Positions 1-7,487 of a DNA stretch of 10,193 bases are shown here, piece by piece. Origin of the DNA: Sinorhizobium fredii USDA 257 (lineage in GTDB: Bacteria > Pseudomonadota > Alphaproteobacteria > Rhizobiales > Rhizobiaceae); assembly GCF_000265205.3 (NCBI RefSeq), contig NT_187166.1:1-10193 (forward strand), given 5' to 3'. The position numbers and the translations under genes were made by a program. Under the pieces are notes generated by a model that did no database searches, was not told the DNA's origin, and saw only the letters and a program-made list of their open reading frames with translations. Positions within the stretch are counted from its first letter, which is position 1, and every line of letters starts with the position of its first letter.

Positions 1-145
1 GCATCGTATAGAGCTGCCGCTTGTTCTGATAGGCGATCGCGGCGATCTCGGCCGGCATGGTGAACACCACATGGAAGTACGGTACCGGCAACAGATCGGC
101 CTGACGGTCGGTAAGCCAGCGATCGCGCGTGGCACCCGGGGGCCC
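1..145 (-). mobile_element. IS91-family transposase fragment, partial at window edge
   Basis: The minus strand is open from a TGA at 146-148 to the window edge. It encodes a piece containing WLTDRQADLLPVPYFHVVFT, then MPAEIAAIAYQNKRQLY. The LLPVPYFHVVFT-P block followed by AYQNK is characteristic of the region just after the zinc-binding N-terminus of IS91-type transposases, which act in rolling-circle-like transposition. The usual upstream cysteine-rich zinc finger is missing: homology stops at about 139 and a stop follows at once. The element is therefore a remnant or is cut at this junction. Its C-terminal part would lie to the left of the window. It marks the left flank of the symbiotic gene block as an insertion-rich area. 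Family assignment is by motif only. Confidence 0.72.
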
Positions 146-148
146 TCA

Positions 149-663
149 AGCCGATGTGTTGGAATGCATTCGTTCGCACATTCCATGGTTTGAATAGGCC
201 CCATACAAAAAATGGATTTCCCAGTCTTGCCACATGGTGCATAGCGAAGCTCCCCACGCGTGCCTCGCCTACGCTACCTTTCGTTGGGACATGACACCAC
301 GACAATAGAGAAAGGCTGATAGATGAAGAACGTCACATACCTCTTGGACCCGGAGTCTTTCGCACTATTGGGATTGCCGACGGTGTCGGCCTCGCGCCGA
401 TCTTTGGTTTGCTCGGTTTTGCCGCCTAGTGCAGATGATCCGCTTTGACGATTCGCATGCGCTATTCTTAGAGATGAAGAAGGACTGCGCGATGGGGAAC
501 AGCGTTCACGGTTTTTGCCTAGGCCGGTGGAACACGAAGGTAAGGGCACTTGTCTGCCGCGCCTGCCAGACAATCGGAACCGAAAACACGGTCCACCGCT
601 ATTGCACGCCTCTTACTGCCGCCCATGTTGCAAATTTAACCCGAATTTTCGGAGGTATATCTC
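149..663. other. Intergenic region without a convincing gene
   Basis: This stretch lies between the IS91-type remnant and the small plus-strand gene. A 7-base inverted repeat (TGGAATG at 160-166, CATTCCA at 179-185) contains the perfect palindrome GAATGCATTC at 162-171, next to the IS remnant; it may be an element end or chance. A 41-codon plus-strand reading frame (ATG 323, TGA 446-448) has a GAAAGG-like sequence 8 bases upstream but no recognisable content. Overlapping longer frames on both strands are Arg/Ser-rich, have no motifs and look like noise. I see no nod box, no tRNA and no clear terminator. The promoter of the gene at 664 should lie in the last 100 bases, but I cannot define its boxes. 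Confidence 0.5.
651..655 (+). promoter_or_regulatory. Shine-Dalgarno site of the small secreted-peptide gene
   Basis: GGAGG ends 8 bases before the ATG at 664. This is a near-perfect ribosome binding site at normal spacing. It is the main reason to accept the short reading frame at 664-939 as a gene, rather than the overlapping frames that lack such a site. Confidence 0.65.
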
Positions 664-939
664 ATGAATCGCAGGACCGTGCTGATGCTCGCATGCACCG
701 CAGCAGTCGCCACATGGCTCGTAGCCTCGCCGGACGTGCGGGCGGACCCCGTTGCGGATATATGTTACCTTTTTTGCCCATCGGAGCAGGATGACACCGT
801 TGGCGCGTTTTGTTCATCTTTTTGCTCCTCATCTTCGTCCCTTCCGCTTCCAACGGACCCTCAGAGCGGAAGCCAGGTAGAGAGACAAAATCCGACTCGA
901 ACCACAGACGCTGCGAGCCGAACGTCAGAGAGGCCGTGA
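664..939 (+). CDS. Small exported Cys/Ser-rich peptide, function unknown
   Basis: I do not recognise this 91-residue protein. The N-terminus looks like a Sec signal peptide: a charged start (MNRR), a hydrophobic core TVLMLACTAAVATWLVA (residues 5-21), then SPDVRA with a plausible cleavage after VRA at about residue 27. The predicted mature part (about 64 residues) begins DPVADICYLFCPSEQDD. It contains four cysteines, as CYLFC and as CSSFC followed by a serine run, and then a Pro/Thr/Ser/Arg-rich polar tail without hydrophobic segments. The four cysteines could form disulfides in the periplasm or outside the cell. The gene is convergent with the nod operon and separated from noeI by 265 bases. 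It stands alone on its strand, with a strong GGAGG site. The signal peptide and ribosome site make it likely to be real. Its symbiotic relevance is only suggested by location. Confidence 0.55.
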   Translation: MNRRTVLMLACTAAVATWLVASPDVRADPVADICYLFCPSEQDDTVGAFCSSFCSSSSSLPLPTDPQSGSQVERQNPTRTTDAASRTSERP

Positions 940-1204
940 CAGGAGTAGTACGATTCAGGCCTTGGCGGATCGTCTGGGTCTCGAAAAAACGCTCTCCAGT
1001 TGCAGAGCCGCTGTCAAAGATCGGTAACGCTAGCGATTGTTTCGGCGAGCGATGTGGCTCGACGCGCATCGCGATCTGGTTGGCTTAATGGCGCGAGACC
1101 TGTGTCGGCACAGCGGTCAAGGTAACCGGGCGCCAAGGCCTGCCTGCTGAGGCGGTCTTGGGCTGGGACAGCCCGCAATATGGAAGAGAACAAGCCGACT
1201 GGTG
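940..1204. other. Intergenic: possible MarR-like remnant and a short hairpin
   Basis: Plus-strand frame from about 950 to 1024 reads TIQALADRLGLEKT followed by LSSCRAAVKDR and then a stop. In the next frame (from 1024) it continues VTLAIVSASDVARRASRSG. Together these loosely resemble the recognition helix and wing of a MarR-type regulator broken by small indels, but the match is weak and read by eye. A GGGCTG-GGA-CAGCCC hairpin lies at 1160-1174, about 30 bases downstream of the noeI stop on the minus strand. It has no T-run, so it is at best a weak 3' end or a processing structure for the nod operon transcript. No intact gene is visible. Confidence 0.3.
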
Positions 1205-1930
1205 CTAAAGCCTCGTGTTTCTGAGCAAAACGTCACCCTCCACTCCGCGTGGAAACTGAGCCACCAATTCGAACGAAGGCAGTAGGTCAAGAATTGCGCG
1301 CAGGGGCAGTTGACCTTCATACAGCTCCTGGTCACTATATTCAGTGTAGATGAAGCGCGTATTGTTTAGAGTCTCTTTGCCGCCAGCGATGACGTCGGAC
1401 TCGGCCCCCTGCACATCCATCCAGATCAGGTCGATACTCTCCAAGCCAGCCTCACTGCACCAATCGTCCAGTCTCCGAGTCTCAACTGAGATGGGTCCGT
1501 CAAACCGGACCCACTGATATTCGGAAAGGTGATTCTTGGGCTGGCGTATTGAGCCTGACAGATCCCATTCCTTTGCATCTCCATTACTGGGGTGGAAATC
1601 GATTCTGCCGTTTCGATCACTGATCGCGACTTCAAATAGCCTCATCCTGTCCAAAGGCCCCATGTTTTCCCTACAGCGAGCAGCGGCTCGGGGGTCTGGC
1701 TCAAAGCAGAAAAGCTGGGCCTTCGGACGAAGCTGGAGAAAGCGTCGCGCATCGCTTCCATCATTGCAACCGATGTCCAGAATCACGGGGTCAGGCTTTT
1801 CAAGGAGCGAAACGATCTGTCGATGGACCTTCAAGGAAGACGTTGGCTTTCCTATGCCCTCCGCAAATTCGCGAAGGCGTTGCTGAAGAGAGATTAGCAG
1901 GCCTTCTTTAAGATACCGTCCTACTTCCAT
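1205..1930 (-). CDS. noeI: FkbM-family methyltransferase, probable Nod factor 2-O-methyltransferase NoeI
   Basis: This 241-residue S-adenosylmethionine-dependent methyltransferase is probably cytoplasmic. Visible motifs are VILDIGCNDG (residues 49-58, SAM-binding loop), FCFEPD (74-79, acidic residue that normally holds the SAM ribose) and IWMDVQGAE (169-177, the typical FkbM block). An FkbM methyltransferase directly after nolO as the last gene of the nodABCIJ operon is the position of noeI in Rhizobium sp. NGR234. NoeI there is linked to 2-O-methylation of the fucose on the reducing-end sugar of the Nod factor. I chose the ATG at 1930 because GAGGTG lies 7 bases upstream; an in-frame TTG five codons earlier overlaps that site and is unlikely. 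The frame is intact. It starts 166 bases after the nolO stop with no promoter that I can see, so it probably depends on the nod box upstream of nodA. Substrate is inferred from context. Confidence 0.85.
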   Translation of the reverse strand: MEVGRYLKEGLLISLQQRLREFAEGIGKPTSSLKVHRQIVSLLEKPDPVILDIGCNDGSDARRFLQLRPKAQLFCFEPDPRAAARCRENMGPLDRMRLFEVAISDRNGRIDFHPSNGDAKEWDLSGSIRQPKNHLSEYQWVRFDGPISVETRRLDDWCSEAGLESIDLIWMDVQGAESDVIAGGKETLNNTRFIYTEYSDQELYEGQLPLRAILDLLPSFELVAQFPRGVEGDVLLRNTRL

Positions 1931-1937
1931 GAAATTA

Positions 1938-1943
1938 CACCTC
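1938..1943 (-). promoter_or_regulatory. Shine-Dalgarno site fixing the noeI start
   Basis: GAGGTG on the minus strand, 7 bases before the ATG at 1930. It supports a 241-residue NoeI over the longer TTG-initiated reading, whose start would sit inside this site. Confidence 0.6.
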
Positions 1944-2096
1944 AATATTGATTGCAGATGCGGGTGCTGACCGCTGGTGAGACATTGAGTGCTCGTGCCG
2001 CGCTTCGCTGGAGCCTCAACGAATGCCGCCCATCACTCATGAGCGTCTCGGCCCCACCAGCATGGGTGAAGGAGAGGGACGGAACTACCGCGATTG

Positions 2097-4156
2097 TCAT
2101 AGGCGGGCACCGCTTGACAGATTGATTGAACTTGATAGTGGTTCCGCTGCAGAGCCGGCGCGCATTGGATGCAGTCGCACGCTACGCTGCTCCCAAAGCC
2201 CACGCAGTTCATTTAGGAGCGCTTCACGCTGGTTCTGATTGGGCGCGATGAGGTCCAAGATATCGCCGAGCGGAGCTTCTCCATCAATCCGCATTAGCAG
2301 TTCGAACAACTCGGATGAAATCCGCACGGCTTCTCGGCTGGAGGGACCCGTGCGGATCTCGCATACCGTCTCTTGGCGGTCTAACGCCGTAAATGCACGC
2401 ACTTGATGGAGGCTTGAATAAGGCGGCAACGAAAGCGCAAGTCTACTCCAGTCCTCCGGTGACGCAGTCCGCTTCTTGATGAGATACGACCCAACCACGA
2501 GTCCATCCAAGTCGGTGGTCAAAAATGTGGTCACCGCATCCGCAACCGAATCCACTATCGGCTCAACATTATTGTTGAAGGACGTGTTGAGCAGAATCGG
2601 GACACCTGTTCGTTTCCTAAAGGCGGTGATGACCTCCCAATACGCTTGATTGATGTTGCGCGATACTGTTTGCAAGCGCGCCGTACCATCGACGTGCGTG
2701 ACGGCACCGAGCAGATTGCGCTTGGATTCGCGCACAGGCACTACGAAATTCATAAAGGGAAATTCCTGCCTGCTATCTGGCAATTCAAAGAACTCGTTGG
2801 CGTCCTCCTCCAACACGGATGGCGCAAAGGGGCGATAGCCTTCGCGCTTCTTGACAATCGCGTTGATCCGATCCTTGTTTGTGGCCGGCCTAGGGTCGGC
2901 AAGAATGCTACGGTTGCCAAGCGCACGCGGTCCGAATTCCGATCGTCCCTGCATCCAGCCGATAACGGCGCCATCGGCGATCCACTCGGCTGCTCTGCTG
3001 GCCACATCATCGCAGCGTTCGATTTCAATGTGGCCGCCCCATGCAATTAATTCCTGCTCCACGGCGCGGTCGCTCCCGAGATCAGGACCCCAATAGACCT
3101 CCTGCAAACGCTCTCGAGGTGCGGACTGCCCTAGTTCATTAGACATCATCAATGCAGCGCCTAATGCGCAGCCAGCGTCGTGTGCCGCGGGTTGCACGAA
3201 GATGTCTTGGAAGATTCCCGAGCGCAACAGCTTACCGCTCAAAGTGCAGTTGTGAGCTACTCCTCCGGCCAAGCTTAAGCGCTTTATGCCGGTGATCTCG
3301 CTGTGATGCCGTAGAACGTGAAACACAATCCGTTCGAGTGCTTCTTGCAACGAAGCACTCAAATCTTTATGCTGCTGAGTGAACGGCATCCCTTTTCGGC
3401 GTACCTCAATGCTGCGAAGCAGCGTGGGACCAATCCGGTCCAGATAGATCCGGTAGCCACCGTTGTCTAATAGCTCGTAGAACTGTTCGAAGAGGTCGCG
3501 ATGGGGAGCGGGGTCGCCGTACGGTGCAAGCCCCATGACCTTGTATTCATCAAACATGCCGTAACCGAGATATTTTATGGTCTCAAGGTACAAAAGCCCT
3601 AAAGAATCGCTCTCCGGAAATGTCGCAAGCGGTGTGACTTCCGTGCCAGATCCTATCGCCAAAAGACCCGAGGCGAAGTCTCCACCGCCATCAATTGTCA
3701 AGATGAGACTTTGTTCGAAACCCGACATAGAAAACGCGCTCCAGGCGTGCGACAGGTGATGGCTTACGAATGAGATTCGCGACGGATCGACCTCAGTACC
3801 AAATTCCTGCGCGAGCAACCCACACAACAACAGCTTGGCATACAACGGTATTGACATGTGCGGCTGAGAAACGAGCAAGCGCTCGAGCATAGCATTGCAA
3901 AATGCCTCGGTTGCATAATACGCGAGCAGTCGATGTCGCTGAGCTGAACCCCGGCGTATTCAAGGCAGTATTGAATCGAACGGCGCGGCAGCTTGTTGGA
4001 ATGTTTGATTCTATTAAGCCGCTCCTCTTCGACAGCAGCTATCACTCGGCCGTCTCGGACGAGAACCGCTGCACCGTCGTGCATAAATGTATTCGGCAGA
4101 TCGAGCGTGTTTTCGTAAATCTTGCTTAGACCGCCACTCAGTCCTAGACACAGCAT
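2097..4156 (-). pseudogene. nolO: nolO, Nod factor carbamoyltransferase, broken by a one-base frameshift
   Basis: NolO belongs to the NodU/CmcH carbamoyltransferases and in NGR234 adds a 3-O-carbamoyl group to the non-reducing end of the Nod factor. The ATG at 4156 follows a GGAGAG site and starts MLCLGLSGG, then FMHDGAAVLVRDGRV. This frame holds for 77 codons; without correction it gives a 130-residue product stopping at 3764. Family homology continues in another frame from 3923 (AYYATEAFCNAMLERLL) to the TGA at 2097-2099. At 3924-3926 the coding strand reads GAC TGC TC GCG where GAC TGC nTC GCG (D-C-I/V-A) is expected, so one base seems lost. Restored, the protein has about 686 residues, close to NolO and longer than NodU (about 570). 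The rest is intact: the metal-binding HHLSHA motif (restored residues 133-138), GGVAHN (298-303), EFGPRALGNRSI (407-418), YRPFAPSV and NTSFNN (524-529). It could be a true pseudogene or a sequence error. Confidence 0.85.
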
Positions 4157-4160
4157 GTTG

Positions 4161-4166
4161 CTCTCC
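4161..4166 (-). promoter_or_regulatory. Shine-Dalgarno site fixing the nolO start
   Basis: GGAGAG on the minus strand, ending 4 bases before the ATG at 4156 (GGAG core 6 bases away). It favours MLCLGLSGG as the N-terminus over the in-frame TTG at 4168, which lies inside this stretch. Confidence 0.55.
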
Positions 4167-4229
4167 AATCTCTCGTCACTTGTAACAGGTAGGCCCTGTG
4201 CTCCGACTGAATTTAGTCGTTTGCTAAGC

Positions 4230-5045
4230 TCAAGCAGTGCTCTTTCTGCCGTAGGTCAGGACATTAAACGCCGCCGAAGAAGTCCCACAGATAAGAAGAA
4301 TGGCATCACTGCAAATATACAAAGCGCGCTGATGTGCAGAGCGACGCCTCCGCCTGGGCGATCTAGCATCGCTGGACGAATGAGCTCGATTGAATGTGAC
4401 AGCGGCAGCAGATGCGATAGCTTCTGAAAAAATGTCGGGCAGTTGGCTGACTGGGAAGACCGCTCCTGACAAAAACAGCATGGGTGTAAGGAAGAGCGTC
4501 TGGTAAAATATGAAATAGTCGTAACTGGGCGCAAGTGCTGTGACGATCATCGCCAGGCTTGCAAAGGCGAACCCCGTGAGTGCGATCACTGGCAAGGCAA
4601 AGAGAACGGACGGCCACGATGCAAAGCCCATTGTGGCTGCAACGAGCATCATTGCTGTCCCGGCCAATAACGCCTTGCTGGCTGCCCACGCCAGTTCACC
4701 GAGGACGATGTCCCCGAGCGTGAGTTGGGTGCACAGGGCTGATTCCCAAGTTCGTTTTGCGTGCATGCGAGCGAAGGTCGCGTGAATAGTCTCGAACGTC
4801 GCGGAGATCATTGCGCTTGTTGCAACCATGCCAGCCGCCAAGAACGCGACATATGGAATGCCGTCGACGCGACCCACCATCGCACCCAGGCCGAAGCCGA
4901 GACCAAACAGCGAAGTCACGGGCTCGGCGAGGTTACCGAGAATTGAAGCGATCGCGGCTTTCTTCCATGCCATATAATTACGGCGCCACACTGCAATCCA
5001 ATTCCAAGGATTGGCGGGTAGGACCGCCGCGTAACGTTTCCACAT
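4230..5045 (-). CDS. nodJ: NodJ, membrane subunit of the Nod factor ABC exporter, frameshifted near its C-terminus
   Basis: NodJ is the ABC-2-type integral inner-membrane partner of NodI and helps to secrete Nod factors. The protein starts [20 protein letters not shown] and shows several hydrophobic segments, ending in the ABC-2 stretch [19 protein letters not shown] (about residues 182-200). As written, the frame runs 271 residues to 4230, but after about residue 205 it becomes an Arg/Ser-rich tail unlike NodJ. The proper C-terminus ([19 protein letters not shown], then a last membrane segment and LLRRRLMS) sits in the next frame and ends at 4256. The switch falls in six A at 4427-4432 (T6 on the coding strand); with five T the protein reads PDIFQKL and has 262 residues, the normal NodJ length. 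The start is 3 bases after the nodI stop, with AAGGA upstream, so the two are translationally coupled. If the shift is real, the last membrane helix is lost. Confidence 0.9.
   Translation of the reverse strand: MWKRYAAVLPANPWNWIAVWRRNYMAWKKAAIASILGNLAEPVTSLFGLGFGLGAMVGRVDGIPYVAFLAAGMVATSAMISATFETIHATFARMHAKRTWESALCTQLTLGDIVLGELAWAASKALLAGTAMMLVAATMGFASWPSVLFALPVIALTGFAFASLAMIVTALAPSYDYFIFYQTLFLTPMLFLSGAVFPVSQLPDIFSEAIASAAAVTFNRAHSSSDARSPRRRRRSAHQRALYICSDAILLICGTSSAAFNVLTYGRKSTA
4427..4432 (-). other. Homopolymer (T6 on coding strand) where nodJ loses frame
   Basis: Six A on the plus strand. The family-consistent NodJ reading needs five. This is a classic place for a replication slip, for transcriptional slippage that restores frame in part of the mRNA, or for a sequencing miscall. 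The sequence alone does not distinguish them. Confidence 0.7.
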
Positions 5046-5048
5046 CGC

Positions 5049-6080
5049 TCAGTCCTTCATTTCGCGCCCGGTCAACCGCAAGAACACATCTTCAAGATTC
5101 GGTGGACGCTGCAATAGGCGTAGACCGGTTCGCCCGCGCAATTGCAAGCGCACCTGTTCTGGATCGGACGAATAGCAAAACAGCGTCTCACCGCTCACTT
5201 CGACACGCTGAGCATATGGTCCGACAACTGAAGTCAGCTCCCGCGGATTGCCGCCGTAGATCTCAATCACGTCGCACCCGATCTGCTCGTCGATCAGCGC
5301 GTGAGGGCGGCCTTCCACGATCTTCCGTCCGTGCTCTATAACACACAAGCGGTCACATAATCGGTCCGCCTCTTCCATGAAGTGGGTAGTCAGTAGAATC
5401 GTCTTGCCAAGCGCCAACAAGGACCGCAGCCGTTCCCATATTAGGTGGCGAGCATGCGGATCGAGGCCGGTAGTCGGCTCATCCAGTATCAGGAGCTGTG
5501 GGTCGTTGATCAGCGCACAAGCCAGCGTCAGCCGTCTCTGCATACCGCCGGATAATTGCGCCACGGGTACATCCGCCTTGCTCTCGAGCCGAGCGAAATC
5601 GAGCAGTGGTGGAATGGCTTCCTCGAGCTCGCGAGTACGCAGGCCGAAGTAACGTCCGAACACCAGTAGGTTCTCGCGCGCCGTGAACTCGCGATCAAGT
5701 GTGTCGAATTGCGGAACCACCCCTATGCGGCTGCGCGCCAAACGCGCGCGGGCTGGCACCGGCTCTCCGAGCACTGTGATCGTGCCTTCATCAGGCGGTG
5801 CCAGGCCGAGAACCAGACGCGATACCGTGCTTTTGCCCGCACCGTTCGGTCCCAGCAAGCCGAAACATTCTCCTGAGGTGATGGTGAATGACAGTTGGTC
5901 GACAACGACTTTGTCGCCATAAGACTTACTGACGTTGGTAAGCTCGATTGCCACATCTGATTTGGAGCAAGATAGCGAATTATCCGCATTGCTATGCCCG
6001 TGGCACTTCTGCTTGCGTGCATTGCTCTCAGGCCGCCGCGACGGTGAGCTTGAGACATTTGCTCGAGTCAATAGCTGCAA
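5049..6080 (-). CDS. nodI: NodI, ATP-binding subunit of the Nod factor ABC exporter
   Basis: This cytoplasmic ATPase pairs with NodJ to export lipochitooligosaccharides. It has 343 residues with a complete ABC domain: Walker [10 protein letters not shown] (77-85), Q-loop VVPQFD (Q124), signature LSGGMQRR (176-183), Walker B LLILDEP (196-202), D-loop GLDP and switch histidine in [10 protein letters not shown] (H233). The C-terminal part ends with the NodI-like [22 protein letters not shown] region. The start is a TTG at 6080 with AGGACGAG just upstream. It gives a 42-residue polar leader before [13 protein letters not shown], longer than the roughly 305-residue NodI of other rhizobia. A GTG at 5954 would give the short form but has no visible ribosome site. 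There is a 151-base gap after nodC. The frame is intact. Confidence 0.95.
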   Translation of the reverse strand: MQLLTRANVSSSPSRRPESNARKQKCHGHSNADNSLSCSKSDVAIELTNVSKSYGDKVVVDQLSFTITSGECFGLLGPNGAGKSTVSRLVLGLAPPDEGTITVLGEPVPARARLARSRIGVVPQFDTLDREFTARENLLVFGRYFGLRTRELEEAIPPLLDFARLESKADVPVAQLSGGMQRRLTLACALINDPQLLILDEPTTGLDPHARHLIWERLRSLLALGKTILLTTHFMEEADRLCDRLCVIEHGRKIVEGRPHALIDEQIGCDVIEIYGGNPRELTSVVGPYAQRVEVSGETLFCYSSDPEQVRLQLRGRTGLRLLQRPPNLEDVFLRLTGREMKD

Positions 6081-6083
6081 TTT

Positions 6084-6091
6084 CTCGTCCT
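6084..6091 (-). promoter_or_regulatory. Shine-Dalgarno site supporting a TTG start for nodI
   Basis: AGGACGAG on the minus strand with its AGGA core 7 bases from the TTG at 6080. No comparable site precedes the alternative GTG at 5954, so the longer NodI is preferred. Confidence 0.5.
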
Positions 6092-6159
6092 ATCTTAAAT
6101 TCGCTTGCCTGTTTGGCAAAGCCGGCTACCGCCACCGCAGTGACTGACTGATGTCAGCA

Positions 6160-6180
6160 GCCTCGCAAGCTGCGCAAGGC
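6160..6180 (-). other. Imperfect hairpin in the nodC-nodI gap
   Basis: On the coding strand GCCTTGCG, a CAGCT loop, then TGCGAGGC can form an 8-pair stem with two G-U pairs. No T-run follows, so it is not a standard terminator. It could tune the step-down from nodABC to nodIJ expression or protect the 3' end of a processed nodABC message. The 151-base gap holding it is where nodS and nodU sit in other rhizobia. Confidence 0.3.
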
Positions 6181-6231
6181 TGAGCCAGCGACGCGGGTGC
6201 CGCAGTTTCAGACGGCTCCGCAGCGCTTGTT

Positions 6232-7473
6232 TTAGCAATGGGGTTCAGGAGAATCCTTTACGCCGTTGGGTGCGGCAGCCGGGGAACCACGCGACAGCCA
6301 GTCGCTGTTGCTCAACGTGCACAACGCATATGCTTTGAGGGGGAGCAGGAGAGCGACGTTGAGGAGGGTGTGCAGCGAAAACCCAAGGAATCGCAGCTCT
6401 CGCGCTCGAAACGCCGCCACGCCGCAGCGGACCATTGTCATAGATGCAATCATCAGGATCGTCGACCAAGGCACTGTGGCCGTCAGAGCGAGCTGTGCTA
6501 GCCCCGTCAGGACCGAGAGGGCTAGGAGCAGCGGACCAAGATTCTGTCCGATCACGTCCAGCGTAAGATAGCGATCAAGGCCCGGCAGTAGGCGGAGCGC
6601 GAGCAATGTGTCGCGAAACGTGCTGCGTGCCCAGCGCAGTTGTTGGCGCAGATAGGCCCCCATCGAGTTTGGAACGACCGTCGCCGCGATGGCGTCCGGA
6701 ACGTACTCGGTTCGAAAGCCTGCATTCAGCATGAGGATTGTGAGGTGGCGGTCTTCCCCGAAGTCGCTTGGCCTGCCTCGAAACAGTTGCGTCTCGTATT
6801 TATCGAGCAGCAATAGGAGTGCGGACCGCCGGTACATGGCACACGGGCCGCAGCAACACATAACGGCTCCAAAGCGAGCCTGTGCTGCTCGTTCCTCGTT
6901 GCAGGCGAGCCAGTACTCCATGTCGATCAACCGCGTCAGCCATGTGTCGCTGCGGTTGCTGGCCGTCAACTGACCCATCGCCGCGCCGACCGCGGGACTG
7001 TACATCTTCAGGGCAAGTTTCGTGACTACGTCCGGCGCAATGGTCGTGTCCGAGTCAACGTTGAGCACCAAATCTCCCGATGATTCCCGTATTGCGACAA
7101 TCTGCGCCTTGCGCTTTCCGACGTTCTTTGGCATCAGGATAAAGCGGAACCTCGGGTCGCACGCATAATGATCGTGTACAGGTATGATGGCGTTGCGATT
7201 GCCAGAACCGTCGTCAACCACGTAGACCCGCAACTCTCCAGCGTAGTCTTGCTTTGCAATGGAAGCTAGGCACGCCGAGAGCGCGCGCGGATCCTCATTG
7301 TAGCAGGGGACGATAACATCCACGCTCGGCGGTGCACCGGAGCCGGTCACGGGCGTTGACGCAGCTGTGGTGTTTGTTGGCAAAGCGTATATAGCTTGCA
7401 TGCCTTTGTAAGCCGTCGAGAGTGCTGCATACAAGGAGATGGCTACGGCGCCGGTCGTGCCAAGCAGATCCAT
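6232..7473 (-). CDS. nodC: NodC, N-acetylglucosaminyltransferase (chitin oligosaccharide synthase)
   Basis: NodC is an inner-membrane family 2 glycosyltransferase that joins UDP-GlcNAc units into the chitin oligomer backbone of the Nod factor. The 413-residue protein has an N-terminal membrane segment (about 5-30) and a cytoplasmic catalytic domain with VDVIVPCYNE (51-60) and VVDDGS (85-90). Further motifs are DSD (140-142, metal and nucleotide-sugar binding), GED in DFGEDRH (239-241, catalytic base region) and QQLRW (277-281, processivity motif). Several C-terminal membrane helices follow, for example LGPLLLALSVLTGLAQLAL. All key residues are present. The ATG at 7473 is 14 bases after the nodB stop, with a weak GGACGG site. 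The extended C-terminal tail after SNSDWLSRGS is polar and normal for this group. Confidence 0.97.
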   Translation of the reverse strand: MDLLGTTGAVAISLYAALSTAYKGMQAIYALPTNTTAASTPVTGSGAPPSVDVIVPCYNEDPRALSACLASIAKQDYAGELRVYVVDDGSGNRNAIIPVHDHYACDPRFRFILMPKNVGKRKAQIVAIRESSGDLVLNVDSDTTIAPDVVTKLALKMYSPAVGAAMGQLTASNRSDTWLTRLIDMEYWLACNEERAAQARFGAVMCCCGPCAMYRRSALLLLLDKYETQLFRGRPSDFGEDRHLTILMLNAGFRTEYVPDAIAATVVPNSMGAYLRQQLRWARSTFRDTLLALRLLPGLDRYLTLDVIGQNLGPLLLALSVLTGLAQLALTATVPWSTILMIASMTMVRCGVAAFRARELRFLGFSLHTLLNVALLLPLKAYALCTLSNSDWLSRGSPAAAPNGVKDSPEPHC

Positions 7474-7487
7474 GAAAAACCGTCCGT

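Noticed and set aside
323..448. 41-codon plus-strand reading frame with an AAAGG-like site
   Set aside because: No recognisable motif, signal peptide or neighbour support; the ribosome site is mediocre.
274..573. 99-residue minus-strand reading frame
   Set aside because: Arg/Ser-rich composition without motifs or start signal; typical of a chance frame in GC-rich DNA.
601..640. Possible sigma-54 (-24/-12) promoter TTGCACG...TTAC before the small gene
   Set aside because: The invariant GG is replaced and the GC element does not fit the spacing; not supportable.
429..794. 121-residue plus-strand frame overlapping the small secreted-peptide gene
   Set aside because: It overlaps the better supported frame at 664, has no good ribosome site and shows no domain.
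662..1069. 135-residue minus-strand frame opposite the small peptide gene
   Set aside because: Basic, motif-free composition; it mirrors the plus-strand gene.
1160..1174. GGGCTG/CAGCCC hairpin as a rho-independent terminator of the nod operon
   Set aside because: Short stem and no T-run on the minus strand.
2646..3050. Plus-strand frames opposite nolO
   Set aside because: They lie antisense to strongly conserved carbamoyltransferase motifs and have no features of their own.
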